From Macrobrachium rosenbergii (Eukaryota > Arthropoda > Malacostraca > Decapoda > Palaemonidae): a DNA stretch of 64,000 bases. The notes under the pieces are model-generated. The model worked only from the letters and a program-made list of their open reading frames with translations. It was not told where the DNA came from and searched no databases. Each line of letters opens with the position of its first letter. Within the stretch, counting starts at the first letter, position 1. Location: contig NC_089755.1 in assembly GCF_040412425.1 (NCBI RefSeq), forward strand, positions 50,239,298-50,303,297, read 5' to 3'. Positions 36,655-51,223 of this stretch are shown in pieces. The position numbers and the translations under genes were made by a program.

Positions 36655-37853
36655 AACAAAATGAAAAAATCACCCCAAAAATGTACAAAGAGTAACTTTA
36701 CGGGCGTGAAATGAATACGTTCCATACATGGACTGAGAGAGACAGAGTCCTCAGAATTTGGCCGATAGCGGGGCTTGTGGGCGATGGAATATTTTAACAA
36801 ACGGACGAGAAAAAAAAATCATCTCTTTCCCGCAATTCTCTCTTTCTTTCTATCCCTCTCTTCTCCGTTAGTCTGCATATTTATGTGACGTAGGCCATTT
36901 CCTCACTCTCTGCTGATATTTTTCGTCAATTAGTGAGTTTAAAGCTTTCTGATGTACGTTCATTCTTCATCGCTTCTAAAAGCAGTGTTTTCATAAACCA
37001 ATTCATATTGTGTAAGGGATATAATGATCTAGATATAAAGCAATACAGTCACTGTGGTCTAAATCCCTTCATTGATCGTTCATCCTTTAATGTTTAAGAC
37101 GAGATCTTAGACAAATGTATTCAAGAATAATTTATAAAATTGTGAATGTAAAAGATCTTTGTTGAAATGCAGCTTTATGAAAAAGTGACAAACGAGAGAC
37201 CATCCGTCGATGGTCCAAGTCATAACTGCTGCTATTAGGAAACAGAAACCTACCAAACGGACCACTCTATCTAAAAGAGATAAATATATGGAGCTTAGTC
37301 ATTTCTTGCCAATAAGCTACTCTTTTCACATTTTTGGGGAGATTTTTTTTTCATTTTGTTAAAATGGGAATTTAACCTAGAACGTTTTTTCGACAAGTTC
37401 TTTATTTCACTTGTAATTTTTTTCGTAGGTAATGATTAAGTGATGTCCATTACGTATGCATTCATAATACATTTATTTACCTCGTATTACCTGGGGAAAA
37501 ATTATTTATTCATTCGTTTACTGGAGTCTTCAACAGGTATTTTTGCCAGATTTTATTTTCTGTGCATATTTGCATACCGTGCATACATATGTAATTACTG
37601 TACAGTTACATTTTCATGGAAGTGTCTAAATAATTAACGTTGTGTACATAATCGTCAATCCATTACATACTATAAATATATAAATACAGCCCTGTGGAAA
37701 ATTGGATGAATAATCCAGAACAAACCAGGGTAACAGATGAATAGACAGGTAGAAATAGGAAGAAAAATAACCGAACAAACAGGTAGAGAGATAGAAAGGA
37801 AAATATGCAAGAAAAATTGAGTCATCAAATATACATGTATATTCTTTATATAT

Positions 37854-37854
<1 letters not shown>

Positions 37855-37917
<63 letters not shown>
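37855..37917. repeat. (GA)n microsatellite
   Basis: About 31 GA units. Confidence 0.95.
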
Positions 37918-37919
<2 letters not shown>

Positions 37920-38196
37920 ACCCTACATGATTCGGGTGTTCACCTTTAATTTCTCCTCCCTGTGAAACCTGTGGCCAGGCAGTGAATTCACAGTATTCCA
38001 GAGTCTCGCCTGCAAAATACCTTCACATAGGGAGGTGGTGTTGCAGCCGGGGCCACCTCTGTGTTCTTCCGGACAATGGGAGGGTATACGAAGATAAAAG
38101 CTTCGGTATTTTAAGGCGTAATACGGTTTATTACTCTTGGGAGAGTATTATTAGATTTTCATGCGTATTTAGATATGAAATGTTACACACACACAA

Positions 38197-38198
<2 letters not shown>

Positions 38199-38266
<68 letters not shown>

Positions 38267-38287
38267 TATATATAGCACATATATATG
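38199..38287. repeat. (TA)n microsatellite
   Basis: About 34 TA units, then imperfect ATATAT. Confidence 0.95.
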
Positions 38288-39055
38288 CGTGTGTAAATAA
38301 GTTTTGCTCTTTTTTAATTCCTTAAGCAATATATTAGATTTCAAGATCTGTATTATAACACCATTTTTTTTTATTCCAATTGAGTTTTGAAACAGAAAGA
38401 ATGATGTAACAGAAATGGCCTTGAATGCTTGAATGCATTCTGGAATTTCGCTTGTTGTTGTGGAGCGACTCCCAAATTAATGCAGTTCCGAATACATTAA
38501 GTAAAAAAAAAAAAACATTGACTGCCACGAGTTGATATGTGGGGACTAGTTTTCAAATTAATTCACAGAGACGAAAGAAGCTCGTTTTGACCATTTGAAA
38601 GAAAATAAAAGAAAAACAAATACTAAAGTCTTCCTTACATTATCGTTCTTGATATATTTGAGAGATACAAAAGGCAAAAGTGGCGATTTATTTCAAGGAT
38701 TTTCGCTCACATTAAGAAGCAATTGGAATGAATAAGATCCGCATTCAAGTGACTTTTAGTTTCTGTACCGAAGTTTTAAGTTTTCCTCTTCATCACTGTC
38801 AGAGAAATGCACTCATGCATATTTATTGGCGATTCTGAAAATTCATATTCAGGAGTTCGCTGCTTCTATTCTTGAGTTCTTTCCTGGCTCATGAATGCCA
38901 AAAACATGGCATAAGATATACATGCATATGTAAATATATGTGTATATATACATAATGTATTTATATACACACACAGACTGATAGATATACGTATGAATTT
39001 ACATAACATTTATATTTATATTAAATAACGTATACATTTCGACATCAAGTTTATA

Positions 39056-39058
<3 letters not shown>

Positions 39059-39138
<80 letters not shown>

Positions 39139-39139
39139 T
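39059..39139. repeat. (TA)n then (TG)n tract
   Basis: (TA)n to 39118, (TG)n to 39139. Confidence 0.95.
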
Positions 39140-40769
39140 GGGTATGTATGTACGTATATATGTATAAACTCAGCAAACGCTCTTGAATGTACGTTACGAA
39201 TAAGGCCATATGTGAATACCCCCTTGCGTTCACTTAGGCAAATGCTCAGACGTGCAGGTATGTGAGTTCGTGGATCGCTCCGGTAAGCGTGTACTTGAAG
39301 AATGGAACAAGAATAGAGAAAAAATGGACTTTCACTTTAATAACACTGAGTTAGATTTTTCGAGGTAACCTTTATGATTTTAACAGTAAGAAGGTGGACA
39401 TTTTTTTTTCTGAAATCTGTGGGTATCACAATGCATGCGTTGTATGAAATACAAAATTATGTGAAACCACGACGTGGAAACAGCAGAAATAGAATATCAT
39501 CAAAGCGCGACCGAGATGGAATAAGGGAATAAAAATTGAAACCTGTTAGCGGTTCATCTCTGGAAAGAGAATGCCAGAGTCTGCGCAGGTAGCGGGAACA
39601 AAAGGAGCAAAGAAAATACGTGTACAGAACAGAGTCATTATTGAGGCTGGCAGGAAATGTAGGAAAGGGAAAGCTTGCTGTGGGAATAAAAATATTTTAT
39701 TGAGGTATTACAACTTTTATACAGATGTTACGTTGATGGACGTTGATAGAGAAATGGGAAGATGGACGAATTTGTCGACTGAGAGAAAGTGACAAAAAGA
39801 ATGGAGGGTTGGATGCTTGTATACAGAGTGGGCAGGTTTTTTAGAGGATGGCAAGCTTGAACAAAGAGTGAAACTTGTAGATTTTGTAGTAAATCAGGAT
39901 GATTTTGTGCCTGAACGCACTCTTGCAGCTGACATAGAAGAATGGGGCTGCTGTCAGAAGGACCTGGTCTGAGCTAGTAGAGAGAATGGGAAACCAGAAG
40001 CAAAGTAGAGAGTATGGGAAGCTGATGTAGAGATCGGGGATCCTTTAAAGAAAATGGGATGCAAATACACTGTGGTGGATGCATAAAGAACGGGAAGGTG
40101 ATAACATAAAATGGAAAGTTACTATAGTGAATGGGGAACTTTTGTACAAGATAGAAGGTTGCTGTAGATAAAAGAAGGCTCTTTAATATTCAATAGTATG
40201 TGGTCAGTGAGAGAATGATAACATATCATGAGAAAAAGTAAAGGATTTGCAAACAGCATGCACTGTAAGTTGACATAAAAGCGAGGAAGCCTTTTTCTTT
40301 TTCATAGATGAAAGGAGAAAATTTTTGTTTCTAGTTAAATTTTTATTATGCCGAACTTTGGAATATTCAACGAAACTACGACGAAGTATAATTTCTATAT
40401 ATGCACACTCGAGACCAGACCTTAAAATCCATCCTAGAATAAGCATCCTTACAGGAGACTGACATAAACGTGAGGAGAGAATGAAACTAAAGCAAACGAG
40501 ATACCGGGCATTGAATATTCGCAGAATGCTGTAGCATCAGTGCAATAGTCTGGTACTTATATTTCTCATTTCTCCTTTCAGAAAACAATAGATTAAACAC
40601 AGATCGGCAAGAAGTCTGAAATAAGACATGAGTATAATATTTCTTGTAGACGGATGTTATCAGAGCGAAACGTCCTACTATTGAAATTAATCATTGCAAC
40701 TTTAATTATAAAGACGTGACCGAATGTTCGGGTGAGGGATAAGGATCACAAGAAAGTCAAAAAGAAGAG

Positions 40770-40770
<1 letters not shown>
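39140..40770. other. no recognised feature
   Basis: Purine-leaning unique sequence (39560-40190) with loosely repeated words such as GAATGGGAA and AAATGG. It may be a very old tandem array, but the period is not clear. Confidence 0.4.
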
Positions 40771-40818
<48 letters not shown>

Positions 40819-40896
40819 CTGAAAATAAAAGAATGGAAACTTCCACCTTCTCTCAACCTCAGCCATTTTCCTCTCAGCCTGAAAGTAAAAGAATGA

Positions 40897-40963
<67 letters not shown>
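40771..40963. repeat. two (CT)n tracts with a shared spacer word
   Basis: (CT)n at 40771-40815 is followed by CAGCCTGAAAATAAAAGAAT. A near copy (CAGCCTGAAAGTAAAAGAAT) stands before the second (CT)n at 40900-40963. Confidence 0.8.
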
Positions 40964-40965
<2 letters not shown>

Positions 40966-40966
40966 A

Positions 40967-41310
40967 AAAAGAGCAAGCAGAGGTAGATTAATAGTGCCAA
41001 AAACTATACCAGGAAAATTAAGGAAAGCACACAGGACATTAATCCACCACGCACCAGCATCGATAATGCAGCGTCTATTCAATGCGCTACCAGCTCATCT
41101 GAGGAACATAACAGGAGTGAGCGTAGATGTGTTTAAGAATAAGCTCGACAAATATCTAAGATGCATCCCAGACCATCCAAGACTGGAAGATGCAAAATAT
41201 ACCGGAAGATGCGTTAGCAACTCTCTGGTAGACATCAAAGGTGCCTCACACTGAGGGACCTGGGGCAACCCGAACGAATTGTAAGGTCTGTAAGGTAAGG
41301 TCTCTCTCTC
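40967..41310 (+). pseudogene. C-terminal end of a non-LTR retrotransposon polymerase
   Basis: The open frame from about 40967 to the TGA at 41252-41254 includes RGRLIVPKTIPGKLRKAHRT, then IMQRLFNALPAHLRNITGVS, then VFKNKLDKYLRCIPDHPR. This is the pattern found at the very C-terminus of LINE reverse transcriptases: RLFN-LP--LRN-TGVS---FK--LD--L--IPD-P. The frame is intact to its stop, but the 5' side is cut off by a (CT)n tract at 40900-40963. The sequence after the stop ends in short TAAGGTCTG-like repeats near 41281-41302, as expected of a LINE 3' tail. It is a 5'-truncated insertion, not a host gene. Confidence 0.7.
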
Positions 41311-42795
<1,485 letters not shown>

Positions 42796-43009
42796 GGTAG
42801 AAATTTTTACTTTTGCCATTTTGTTTATACACTGTATGTATACAACTGTTTAAGCGTGTGCATGAATTTGAGTATATTAGAAATATGGTTTTAGTAAGTC
42901 TGCTCCCATGAGTTCTGTAGGTTATTTTCATGTACCCATATGCCACTTGTGATATGGATTTTATATACCCATAAGTACCATTTGACAAAATTCATGTATT
43001 TGTAATTGA

Positions 43010-43640
43010 TTGTATGCAAACTTTATTTGACCACAATTCACTGGTGATGCTTTTCATTGTCCATAATTCACATCTGATGCACCTCATGTTCCATAATTCA
43101 ATCGTAAGATATTTTATCGATCCATAATTCACCCTTGATGCATTTTATATGTCTTTTGATCTATCCACAGTTCACATTTTATTTTTTTTCTGTCCACAAT
43201 TCACGTTTGAAGCATTTCGTTTTACCTGAGGAAATTCATAAATTCATGTATTCATAATTGCATTCTGATGGAATTCATGCATTTGTAATTCACTTTTGAA
43301 GTATTTCCACCTATTCATAACTCACTGTTGGTCCAAATTACGGATTAATAATTCACTTTTGATGCACTTCATATATATGTCATTGTGATGACATTCATGT
43401 ATACATGATAAAATTCTCCTAAATGCATATCTTTTATTCGTAGGTTACAGTTGGTGCGGTTTATGTATGCATAAACTTCAGATACTTTTCATGTATGTTA
43501 TTATTTTGTAATGCATTTTTACATATCCGCAATTAATTTGTAATGCATTTCTTATGTCTATGAATTACTGTGTATGTATTTCCTGCATAACAACTTCAAT
43601 GTTGATGTAATCTTGATGCAATCTTTCGCTTCGCTAAAAA
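43010..43640. repeat. decayed tandem array just before the terminal arrestin exon
   Basis: Degenerate units of about 30-45 bp contain CCATAATTCAC, TTGATGCATTTCAT and TGTCCATAATTCAC, each copy diverged. The array ends about 20-50 bp before the acceptor at 43659. Confidence 0.7.
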
Positions 43641-43659
43641 ATTTCTCTTATTTCCGCAG

Positions 43660-43893
43660 GCTCCAACCAATGGGGCACCGATCACTACCTCCCAGTCCAT
43701 GTTTGACCTGACCTCGACTGACACTCGCCGCGGCAGCGCCAAGACTCGGCGGTCTCCTCCCTCGCGGTCCACCAGCGAGGATTCGGGAAGGTGCTCCGAG
43801 ATGGGCCAGTCTCACGTCGACCCGGACAGGTTCCGGACAAGTCTGCAGATCCAAGCGAGGAATCGTAACAGGCTCGTGGATTCCGCCTGCTGA
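43660..43893 (+). CDS. arrestin, terminal exon with Ser/Arg-rich tail and stop
   Basis: The exon encodes 77 residues and a TGA stop (43891-43893), entering in phase 0 after the acceptor TTTCCGCAG. It begins APTNGAPITTSQSMFDL and ends LVDSAC. The middle is rich in Ser, Thr and Arg, with basic-Ser sites (RRGS, RRSPP) followed by an acidic patch (STSEDS), so it could be phosphorylated. Its GC-rich, codon-like composition contrasts sharply with the AT-rich flanks, which supports real coding. Non-visual arrestins usually carry a clathrin box of the LIELD type and an AP2 motif of the F-x-x-F/L-x-x-x-R type in this tail. I see no clathrin box; DPDRFRTSLQIQAR near the end is only a near miss to the AP2 pattern because the spacing is one residue off. 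That fits a visual-type or lineage-specific tail, or one of several alternative C-termini. The link to the upstream exon is inferred from strand, phase and position. Confidence 0.65.
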   Translation, partial: APTNGAPITTSQSMFDLTSTDTRRGSAKTRRSPPSRSTSEDSGRCSEMGQSHVDPDRFRTSLQIQARNRNRLVDSAC

Positions 43894-45134
43894 GTCGGCC
43901 TGGACTCGCCGAGTCAATCGAGTCCTGGTTGAAACCCCCACTCCTTCTTTCCTGAACCTGGCCAGCTTAGCTACGTCAAATCACCTTGTCTGCCCCCTTT
44001 CCCCTTCCCTTCCCCTTCCTCTCCCCCTCAAATCGAGCTTGGCTAATCTGCTGAGCTTGCTGGATTCCTCAGCGAGCTGAGTTTAGCCTTGAAGCTGGAA
44101 ACGGTTTGGTCAAGCCTCCTGATGTACCACTCTGATTCAGTTCCTCGGGATGAGTCAGTCTGCTACATCGATTGTACTCATCATTGAGTTCAGCTTGTCT
44201 GAACCGTTTTGCTTACCGAGTCTGCCTTACTCATCAGCCTACTTTACCTTGGATGGGCCTAACTAATGATCATGCCGAGGTGACTTCACCTAAAGAGTTA
44301 TTGCACAGTCAATGCAGTCAGGTTGTGTGATGTAGCAAAGACACAAATCTTGGTTTAAAGATGGACGTAAACTTTGTATCAGCTAGGAAATCGCCGCCAT
44401 TCTGATCTGAACCTCCATGAACTCATGACCAAAAAAAAAAAAGGACAATCATCACCAAAAAAGGGGTCGATATTTCTTCGTCGTTTTAAAAACTGTGGTT
44501 TCATTGGTGTTTTTATGTGAAGCTTTGAAGAAAGAATTCTGTTTTTGCTGCACGGTAGAAGCAAGGATACACTGGGAGGTGGTTTAGTTTCCTACTGTGA
44601 CTATTTAGTATTAAGAAGCAAGTGGTCAGCTGATGTCTGATGGATACAGCAGTCTAAAGGGCTCAGAGATGCTTGCTGAAGAACGTACAGTACTGTATAT
44701 ATATTGTATAATCCCAATAGGTACTGCGGGAGAGGAATCATACATATCATTTATTTTTTCACGTGGACATCAGCTGACACTTTTTCATATATAATCTATG
44801 AAATGTGAAAAATTAACTAAGAAAGACAGATCATACGCTTTGTAGGTTTGAATAATTATACAACTTGGGTGCAACAGTCGTGACGAAAGTATTAAAAAAC
44901 AAAAAAAAAAATAAATAAATAAGCAGGTAGTATATTCTTCTAAAGACAATGTTATAGAGGTAGACAAAGGGTAATTATTATTTTTTTTTTTTGGAAATTA
45001 AAAATTCAGGATTAAAGCTAATTGAATTATTTCTTAATGAAAATGTGTGAATGCAAAGGTATGGATTAAGGTGTAGAAAATATCATTGCATTGTAATTAA
45101 TTTGAAATGTTATCGCCTTTTCTTTCGCTCGCAG
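43894..45134 (+). other. probable 3'UTR and downstream sequence
   Basis: Sequence after the arrestin stop is of ordinary complexity for about 1 kb with only short A and T runs, which suits a 3'UTR. Candidate polyadenylation hexamers are ATTAAA near 44891 and AATAAA near 44910 and 44914, but they lie in an A-rich run and may be chance. I cannot place the cleavage site. Confidence 0.35.
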
Positions 45135-45359
45135 TTCCCAGGTCATAGGGTAATACGTTTCAGACTCAACACTGAATCTATGGATGAATCTTCTTACTGT
45201 CTAGAGACAGTTGCTCAATTACTGCTTACTTCAACTTTAGCTTCACAGCAACATTCTAGCTTCATCTCTTCAAAGTGTCACGGTGAAACGATCTTGAAGT
45301 TGACAAACAAGTATTTGACCTATATTTCTAAAGCTGCAAAAACGTCCACCGCTTCATAG
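45135..45359 (+). other. candidate exon downstream of the arrestin stop
   Basis: A good 3' splice site (TTTTCTTTCGCTCGCAG ending at 45134) is followed by a phase-0 open frame of 74 codons ending at TAG 45357-45359. The peptide (beginning FPGHRVIRFRLNTESMDESS) is Ser/Thr/Leu rich and matches no family I know. It could be an alternative last exon or a chance open frame in unique sequence. The evidence is only a splice-site-like motif plus an open frame. Confidence 0.15.
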
Positions 45360-47422
45360 ACATCTGAATTAACACGAACTGAATTCTTTATTTTATATTT
45401 ACCTGTCAGTTTTTCACAGACGTCAGGGTTTTCAACAAGACATCAAAAACTAACATTCCATGTTTTTATTAAGGGAAATAAGTTCGCCATGTTCCGCGTC
45501 TTCCCAAATGACGTGAGAGACACCGATGCAAGTAAATCCTTATGGCAAATTTGCTTACACGTTCGAGCCACGCAACGGGACACCCCAGTTACTGAAACTC
45601 ATCTAGACAGAGAAAGAGAGAGAGAGAGAGAGTAAGAGCAGTTTTGATCTATGCTAAAGATGGCGCCGTTTTGGGATCGTAAACCACAGTACATTTCAGC
45701 CGAATCGAAATTCCACAGAATCTCTATGATTACGCAAGTGCGCGGCTTCCCCTGTGACTTATCATTCTCTCGGATGCTGGTGGGATCTGCTTCTTTGTGC
45801 GCGGTCGAGGCCTTATATATTTAAAATATCTATATATATATGTGTGTGCGTGTACCATTTAACCCAGAGCTATCATGTACTTATCATGTTATTACCGAAT
45901 GCCGCTAGAATCAATAACTCGCTATATTTCCCAGCCGTATTCCGCTGATATTCTACCGACGAACCAATAATGTATTACTTGACGTGTGGGCATCAACAAC
46001 AGTGCTGTTTTGGGCCTTTCTGCAGAGACATTCCGGGAGAATGTCGACGCGGCAGAGAGCCACGGCGATAGAATGTCACAGCAAGTACAGCTTATTTCAA
46101 TAAAACAGCTTGAATAAAAAAAAATTAAAAAACTGTAAAAAGCAGCTTCGATCACTCGTAGAGACCCAACCCAGTACGTTCTCCAATTCCCGTTAGGAGG
46201 AAAAAATCATGATACATCTCTTCTGGTAGATCATAATAACACATGCTTCTTCGTATTCGGGGTCGTTCGGTGTCGCTGGCTACTCCATTCTACTTAACTT
46301 CTGTTTTTTCTTTTTTTCTTTTTTTTTTTGTGGTAAGCGTTAGCGAACTCTCACTAATGCAAATAAATATATATATTCTGATACCGCGAGGAAAGTGAGC
46401 GTTCAGATGTCATAATAATAATAACGTTTCATACACCAAAGATCGCTACTAGTCAGCCAAAGAATTTTAAATAAAATATAAAATGTATAATAGAGTATAT
46501 ATAAATACAATTACCAATATTGTCTTTGTACAGCACAGCAATATCAAAACAGAATTCCTTAGTCTAAGTGTGTTAATATAAAAAGAAAATACATAAATAT
46601 ATATAATATATATATTTTGAAATTTATCTATCAAGACATTTCAGTTTGGTTATAATGTAGTGATTAGGTTCTCGTCAGCTTAAAATCAGAATAAAATTGA
46701 TTCCGCCATGTTAACTGCAAATACATCAGTGATTGCAGGAAAATGGAATAGGAAAATAATTATGATTAGCTTCCATATTAATCATTCTGTCACCTTCATT
46801 ATCCAATCGGATTGATTTATTGAATGATTAATGATAAAACTGCCGAAATTATATTATTATGTACCTATATTCAAATAAAAGTATGGATTGGCCAGTGCTC
46901 TGCTAAATATATTGTAAACTGAATCAAATAACAGAAAGCTGAATGGCCGAGAAATCCCCAGTTAACTGAAAGCTTGAAAAAAAAAACTGAGTCATAGAAA
47001 TTAGAAGTAAGCAAACTTTCAATTTCAGTAACGTAAATGACAGCTTCAAAGTTATTTTAGAAAAAAGAAAAAAACTGAATCGTATATACTTTCAGACCAC
47101 ACATCTCCAAAACTAAACAGTCAGTCACGTATAGCTTAATCCACACATTTCAGGAACTGTCAGTGTTACAAAACATACATACAGTTACTATATACCGACG
47201 CAGGAACCAGACACCAAGGACAAAATCATTCTCGAAACGAAATGACGAGCGTCTGACATTAGAGTTTAATTGACATTTAAAAACAAAAAAAAAGATGCTA
47301 TCTTCCTATGTGTCATATTGTTTTTCCTTCTCTCAATTTTAGAGACAAATAAATCTTCAACAGTTTAACCTACAGTTTTATTATCCTTTTAGTTAGGCTA
47401 AGGGTTGTCTGTCACAAAGGGA

Positions 47423-47507
<85 letters not shown>

Positions 47508-48330
47508 ACATACTTCTGAAATGGCCCAGAATGTTATGAACTTAGTTGGTTTTCATAGTATAAAATGCCTATATACGGATGAGAGAAAAGACACTGTGAT
47601 AAGACAAAAGTGAATATGTATAATCATTAGTGAATAATGCACAATTATCTGCCAAAGTAACAGAATGAAAAGGCATGGGAAGGCGTGAGCCCATAATAAA
47701 GAGTATTTGGTAAACCCCAGAATACGAGACCGACTGATTGATTATACGTTATCTGGCGTTACAACTACCACGTCACAAACGCCAACAGAAATTGAGAAAT
47801 AACGAAAAAGAATTATGGTTAGAAAATTGGAAAATGTATATCACTGCATTCAAGCACTCTTTAAATTTTTTGTCATCATTAACAGTTCGTGACGTTCATT
47901 TTGGTGTTTTTTCCTTACAAATAAAATTAACAGGCCCGCTGGAAGTGCATAGATGAGGCACTGCTAATATCATCTACTGTACACAGCAAATTCCAGGTTT
48001 TGAAAAAGTAATTATCGAACATATGATAACTCACTCGCTCCGTTGGGTTCTCAGGTCTCATTTTGACCCATTGCCCCTGACACAAGTTTCTTTGTTATGG
48101 ATTTTGTCATATCTCCAGTTCTATACCTATCCTGAGTGGTGCAGTAAAACATAACAAACTTACTTCTGGAACCTATTAAACATGTGTTGATGCCATAAAG
48201 TACTGAACTCTCCTACTGAAATTATGCTGACAGAACGATAAACGGATAACCAGCATTATGACGCTCTTGGAGGTGATCACAGATGAGGTCCTGGGAAGAA
48301 ATGAACACCCACAGAGAGACAACGCCATAG
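45360..48330. other. mostly unique downstream sequence
   Basis: AT-rich, with one (ATT)n at 47425. An AATAAA near 46099 is the best-looking polyadenylation signal but lies 2.2 kb after the stop. Confidence 0.4.
47425..47508. repeat. (ATT)n microsatellite
   Basis: About 27 ATT units without break. Confidence 0.95.
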
Positions 48331-48634
48331 ATTGGAATTGGAATATGAAATTTAGCACAGAGGTCAAGCGCTGGGACCTATGAGGTCATTCACCGCTGGA
48401 AGGGAAGTTGAGAGTAAAAAGGTTTGCAAGGTGTAACAAGAGGAAAATCTCGCAGTTGCACTACGTAACAATTGTTAGGAGAGGGTGGAAAGTAAGATGA
48501 AAGAAAGAGAATATGAACGAAGGTACAGTAAAAAGAATGAAAGGCGTTGCAGCTAAGGGTCGAAGGGACCCTGCAAAGACCTTAAGTAAAGCCTACAGTG
48601 CACCGCGTGAGGTGCACTGACTGCGCTACCCTCC
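48331..48634 (+). repeat. SINE-like dispersed repeat, copy 2
   Basis: Forward copy with GGAATATGAAATTTAG at its start, AAGCGCTGGGACCTATGAGG near the start, GGTGTAACAAGAGGAAAA in the middle and the palindrome GTGCACCGCGTGAGGTGCAC at the end. Confidence 0.8.
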
Positions 48635-50435
48635 CTAAGGGGTTCTTCGTGGGGTTCGGCTTCATTTACACGATCTCCTAAAAATCTTCTCATTAGCTCA
48701 TCAAAAACATTCCATTCATTCCATCTCCGTCCCTTTGAACTTTTATCCTCCATTCTACCGTCATTCCCTTTTCAGCAGTCTCTCTTATTATATAGGATCA
48801 ACTCCTCATTTTTCTTCGTGTAGAGCGAAGTCGGCAGGAGAATCTGGGTAATTCGTCCGACGGAAAATCTTTTGATGCAACTCTGCCGAGAATAACTAGT
48901 GAATGAGGAGACTCCCCAGACACAAGAACAGTCCATCCGAAGATGGATCAAATAATTTCATAAAAATCCGTAGTGGCTGCTCAAAGGGAAACAACATTTT
49001 GTACCTAAAGAGGATAGTCAACATCCTTGCCAGGCATGTTGCACCTCATTTACGAGCCTTTAAGTACCTGTGGATCTGGGATGTTTAATTTTAGAATTAT
49101 CAAACAATCTTGTAAAAGTAGAAGGAATCTAGAATAAAGAGAGAAGTACGGAATAAAGATACAGGGAAGAAATTAGTTTTGGAGGTGTTCCCTATGCAGG
49201 ACGAGAGGAGATTTGAAGAGACCCATTGACCGAGATGGCAAAGAACAGAGAGTATCAACGGAGAGAGGACAAGGGGCAGATGTAATACCATCAGATATGA
49301 CAAAAAAAGGTCGATCAGATAAGAAACTTAAAATGAAAGAAAGCGCGAGGCCACAAGGCTTGAGATTTGAGTTGTTGAGTTTTGACCACACGAAAGTTTA
49401 ATTTAGAGATTATCTTTTCATGAAACTGGGTTCCCTACACTTCCTGGGGACTATATTCCCAGATACGAACAGATAAGAGAGTGAAGAATGAAAGGCTGCC
49501 AGTTGATCTGACCCTAAGGAGCACATACTGAACATTAGAGAGAATACAATTAGATGTTATGCTATTGAAATTGAGCAATTACCAGGGTTCCAAGGATTCC
49601 AGACACTCAAAGAATAGCAATGGCATATGGAGCGGTTGGGCAGAGGGCGGTGTTAGGGAGGTCATCTTTCTTGTGTTTCCAAGATGAGGGATAAATAAGT
49701 TCCAGATGAAACTCACAAGAGAGAAGATTACCCAGGTAAGTTCGTCTACAAACTCCAAGACTCAGAAACCAAAAGAGGGTGTCATTCTAGCCAATAAGCC
49801 ACAATCCAGTACATCAGAGCTTTCCAGACTTTTTGAACCGAAATGATACGTTTAGGAAGAAGCTGAGTAAAAGTATGATGTGCAGGGCAATGATGAAGTA
49901 TAGGAAAGAGAGAAGCAAAAAGTATCTATTTTCAAAAAGAATAATTACGGCATTATTAGGCTGCAAATGTAATAGAAACTCACCACTGGAAATATTTCTA
50001 GTGATGTGTTAGGCTAAAAAGTATGAAGCAGTTTCATAAGCTGAAGTCAAGCTATTGCGTTTGTTCCACACAAAGGAAATCTAAGCTCTAAGGACTTTAG
50101 ATTTCCCTAACTCTGACCAGATCTTAGGACTGAAAAAGTCAGATCAGAACGAGATCCCAAGAGGACACGGTGTCCCCTTTTTTTCAGTAGGAAAAGGGAT
50201 ATATATTCCTGTCCCCTAAGCAAACACCTGAATGATACGTGTTTTCACAAGGCTAGTGTATCGTGAAAAGAAGCGATAATAACCCCAGGGGGAAAAATAA
50301 GAATAGATATATGCAAGTCATCATGTTCATCAAGGTCAAAACGCTATACTCAAAAAGGAAAGTTTGAGTATACACACCTATATACATACAAACATACACA
50401 CACACTATATATATATATGTGTACATATTTACATT

Positions 50436-50437
<2 letters not shown>
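48635..50437. other. microsatellite-poor segment, no gene recognised
   Basis: About 1.8 kb almost free of microsatellites, with several short frames on both strands (48903-49088, 49213-49401) that match nothing I know. It could be an old transposon or unique intergenic DNA. Confidence 0.35.

Positions 50438-50495
<58 letters not shown>
50438..50495. repeat. (TA)n microsatellite
   Basis: About 28 TA units. Confidence 0.95.
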
Positions 50496-50501
<6 letters not shown>

Positions 50502-50665
50502 ATATATACATACATACTGTACGGATACTTGATAATGTGGCCTGTTTGTCCAAGAAAGCTTGTAACTTTTTTTCTGAAAAGTACTCCATTAGATACCATC
50601 CAGTTTGAATGAGGTCCTTTTAGTAATTCTACTAATGCACAGAACAACTGTGCATGTGATATAAA

Positions 50666-50670
<5 letters not shown>

Positions 50671-50748
<78 letters not shown>

Positions 50749-50804
50749 TGTATATATATATAATATATATATGTGTGTGTGTATATATACATATATATAT
50801 ATAC
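50671..50804. repeat. (TA)n tract
   Basis: Perfect to 50748, then broken by ACTG and TGTG words. Confidence 0.95.
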
Positions 50805-51098
50805 TTAGACTCTGCAATACTGATATGCTGATGACAAAAACAGTGCCTAGCGCAAAATGCAGAGCTTCATAGAAACTAATTAAAGAATAAAAACAGTAAT
50901 AATGCACGTGGAAGAGATCCTTCCCAGAAAACATTTTAAAAAAATGTGCAGTTCTGCGTTGGAAGATATTTTATCAAGTAAGTCATTAAGATGATTTTTT
51001 TTATATAACTTTACAATGTAAATGAAAGTTCTTGTCATTCTACTTTTCTTACTCCTAGTATTGTCATCTCATAAAAATTATGTCATAAGGTAGATCTA

Positions 51099-51223
<125 letters not shown>

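Larger units (their letters stand above)
36655..39058. other. mostly unique sequence
   Basis: Two microsatellites (37855, 38199) in otherwise unremarkable AT-rich intron. Confidence 0.5.
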
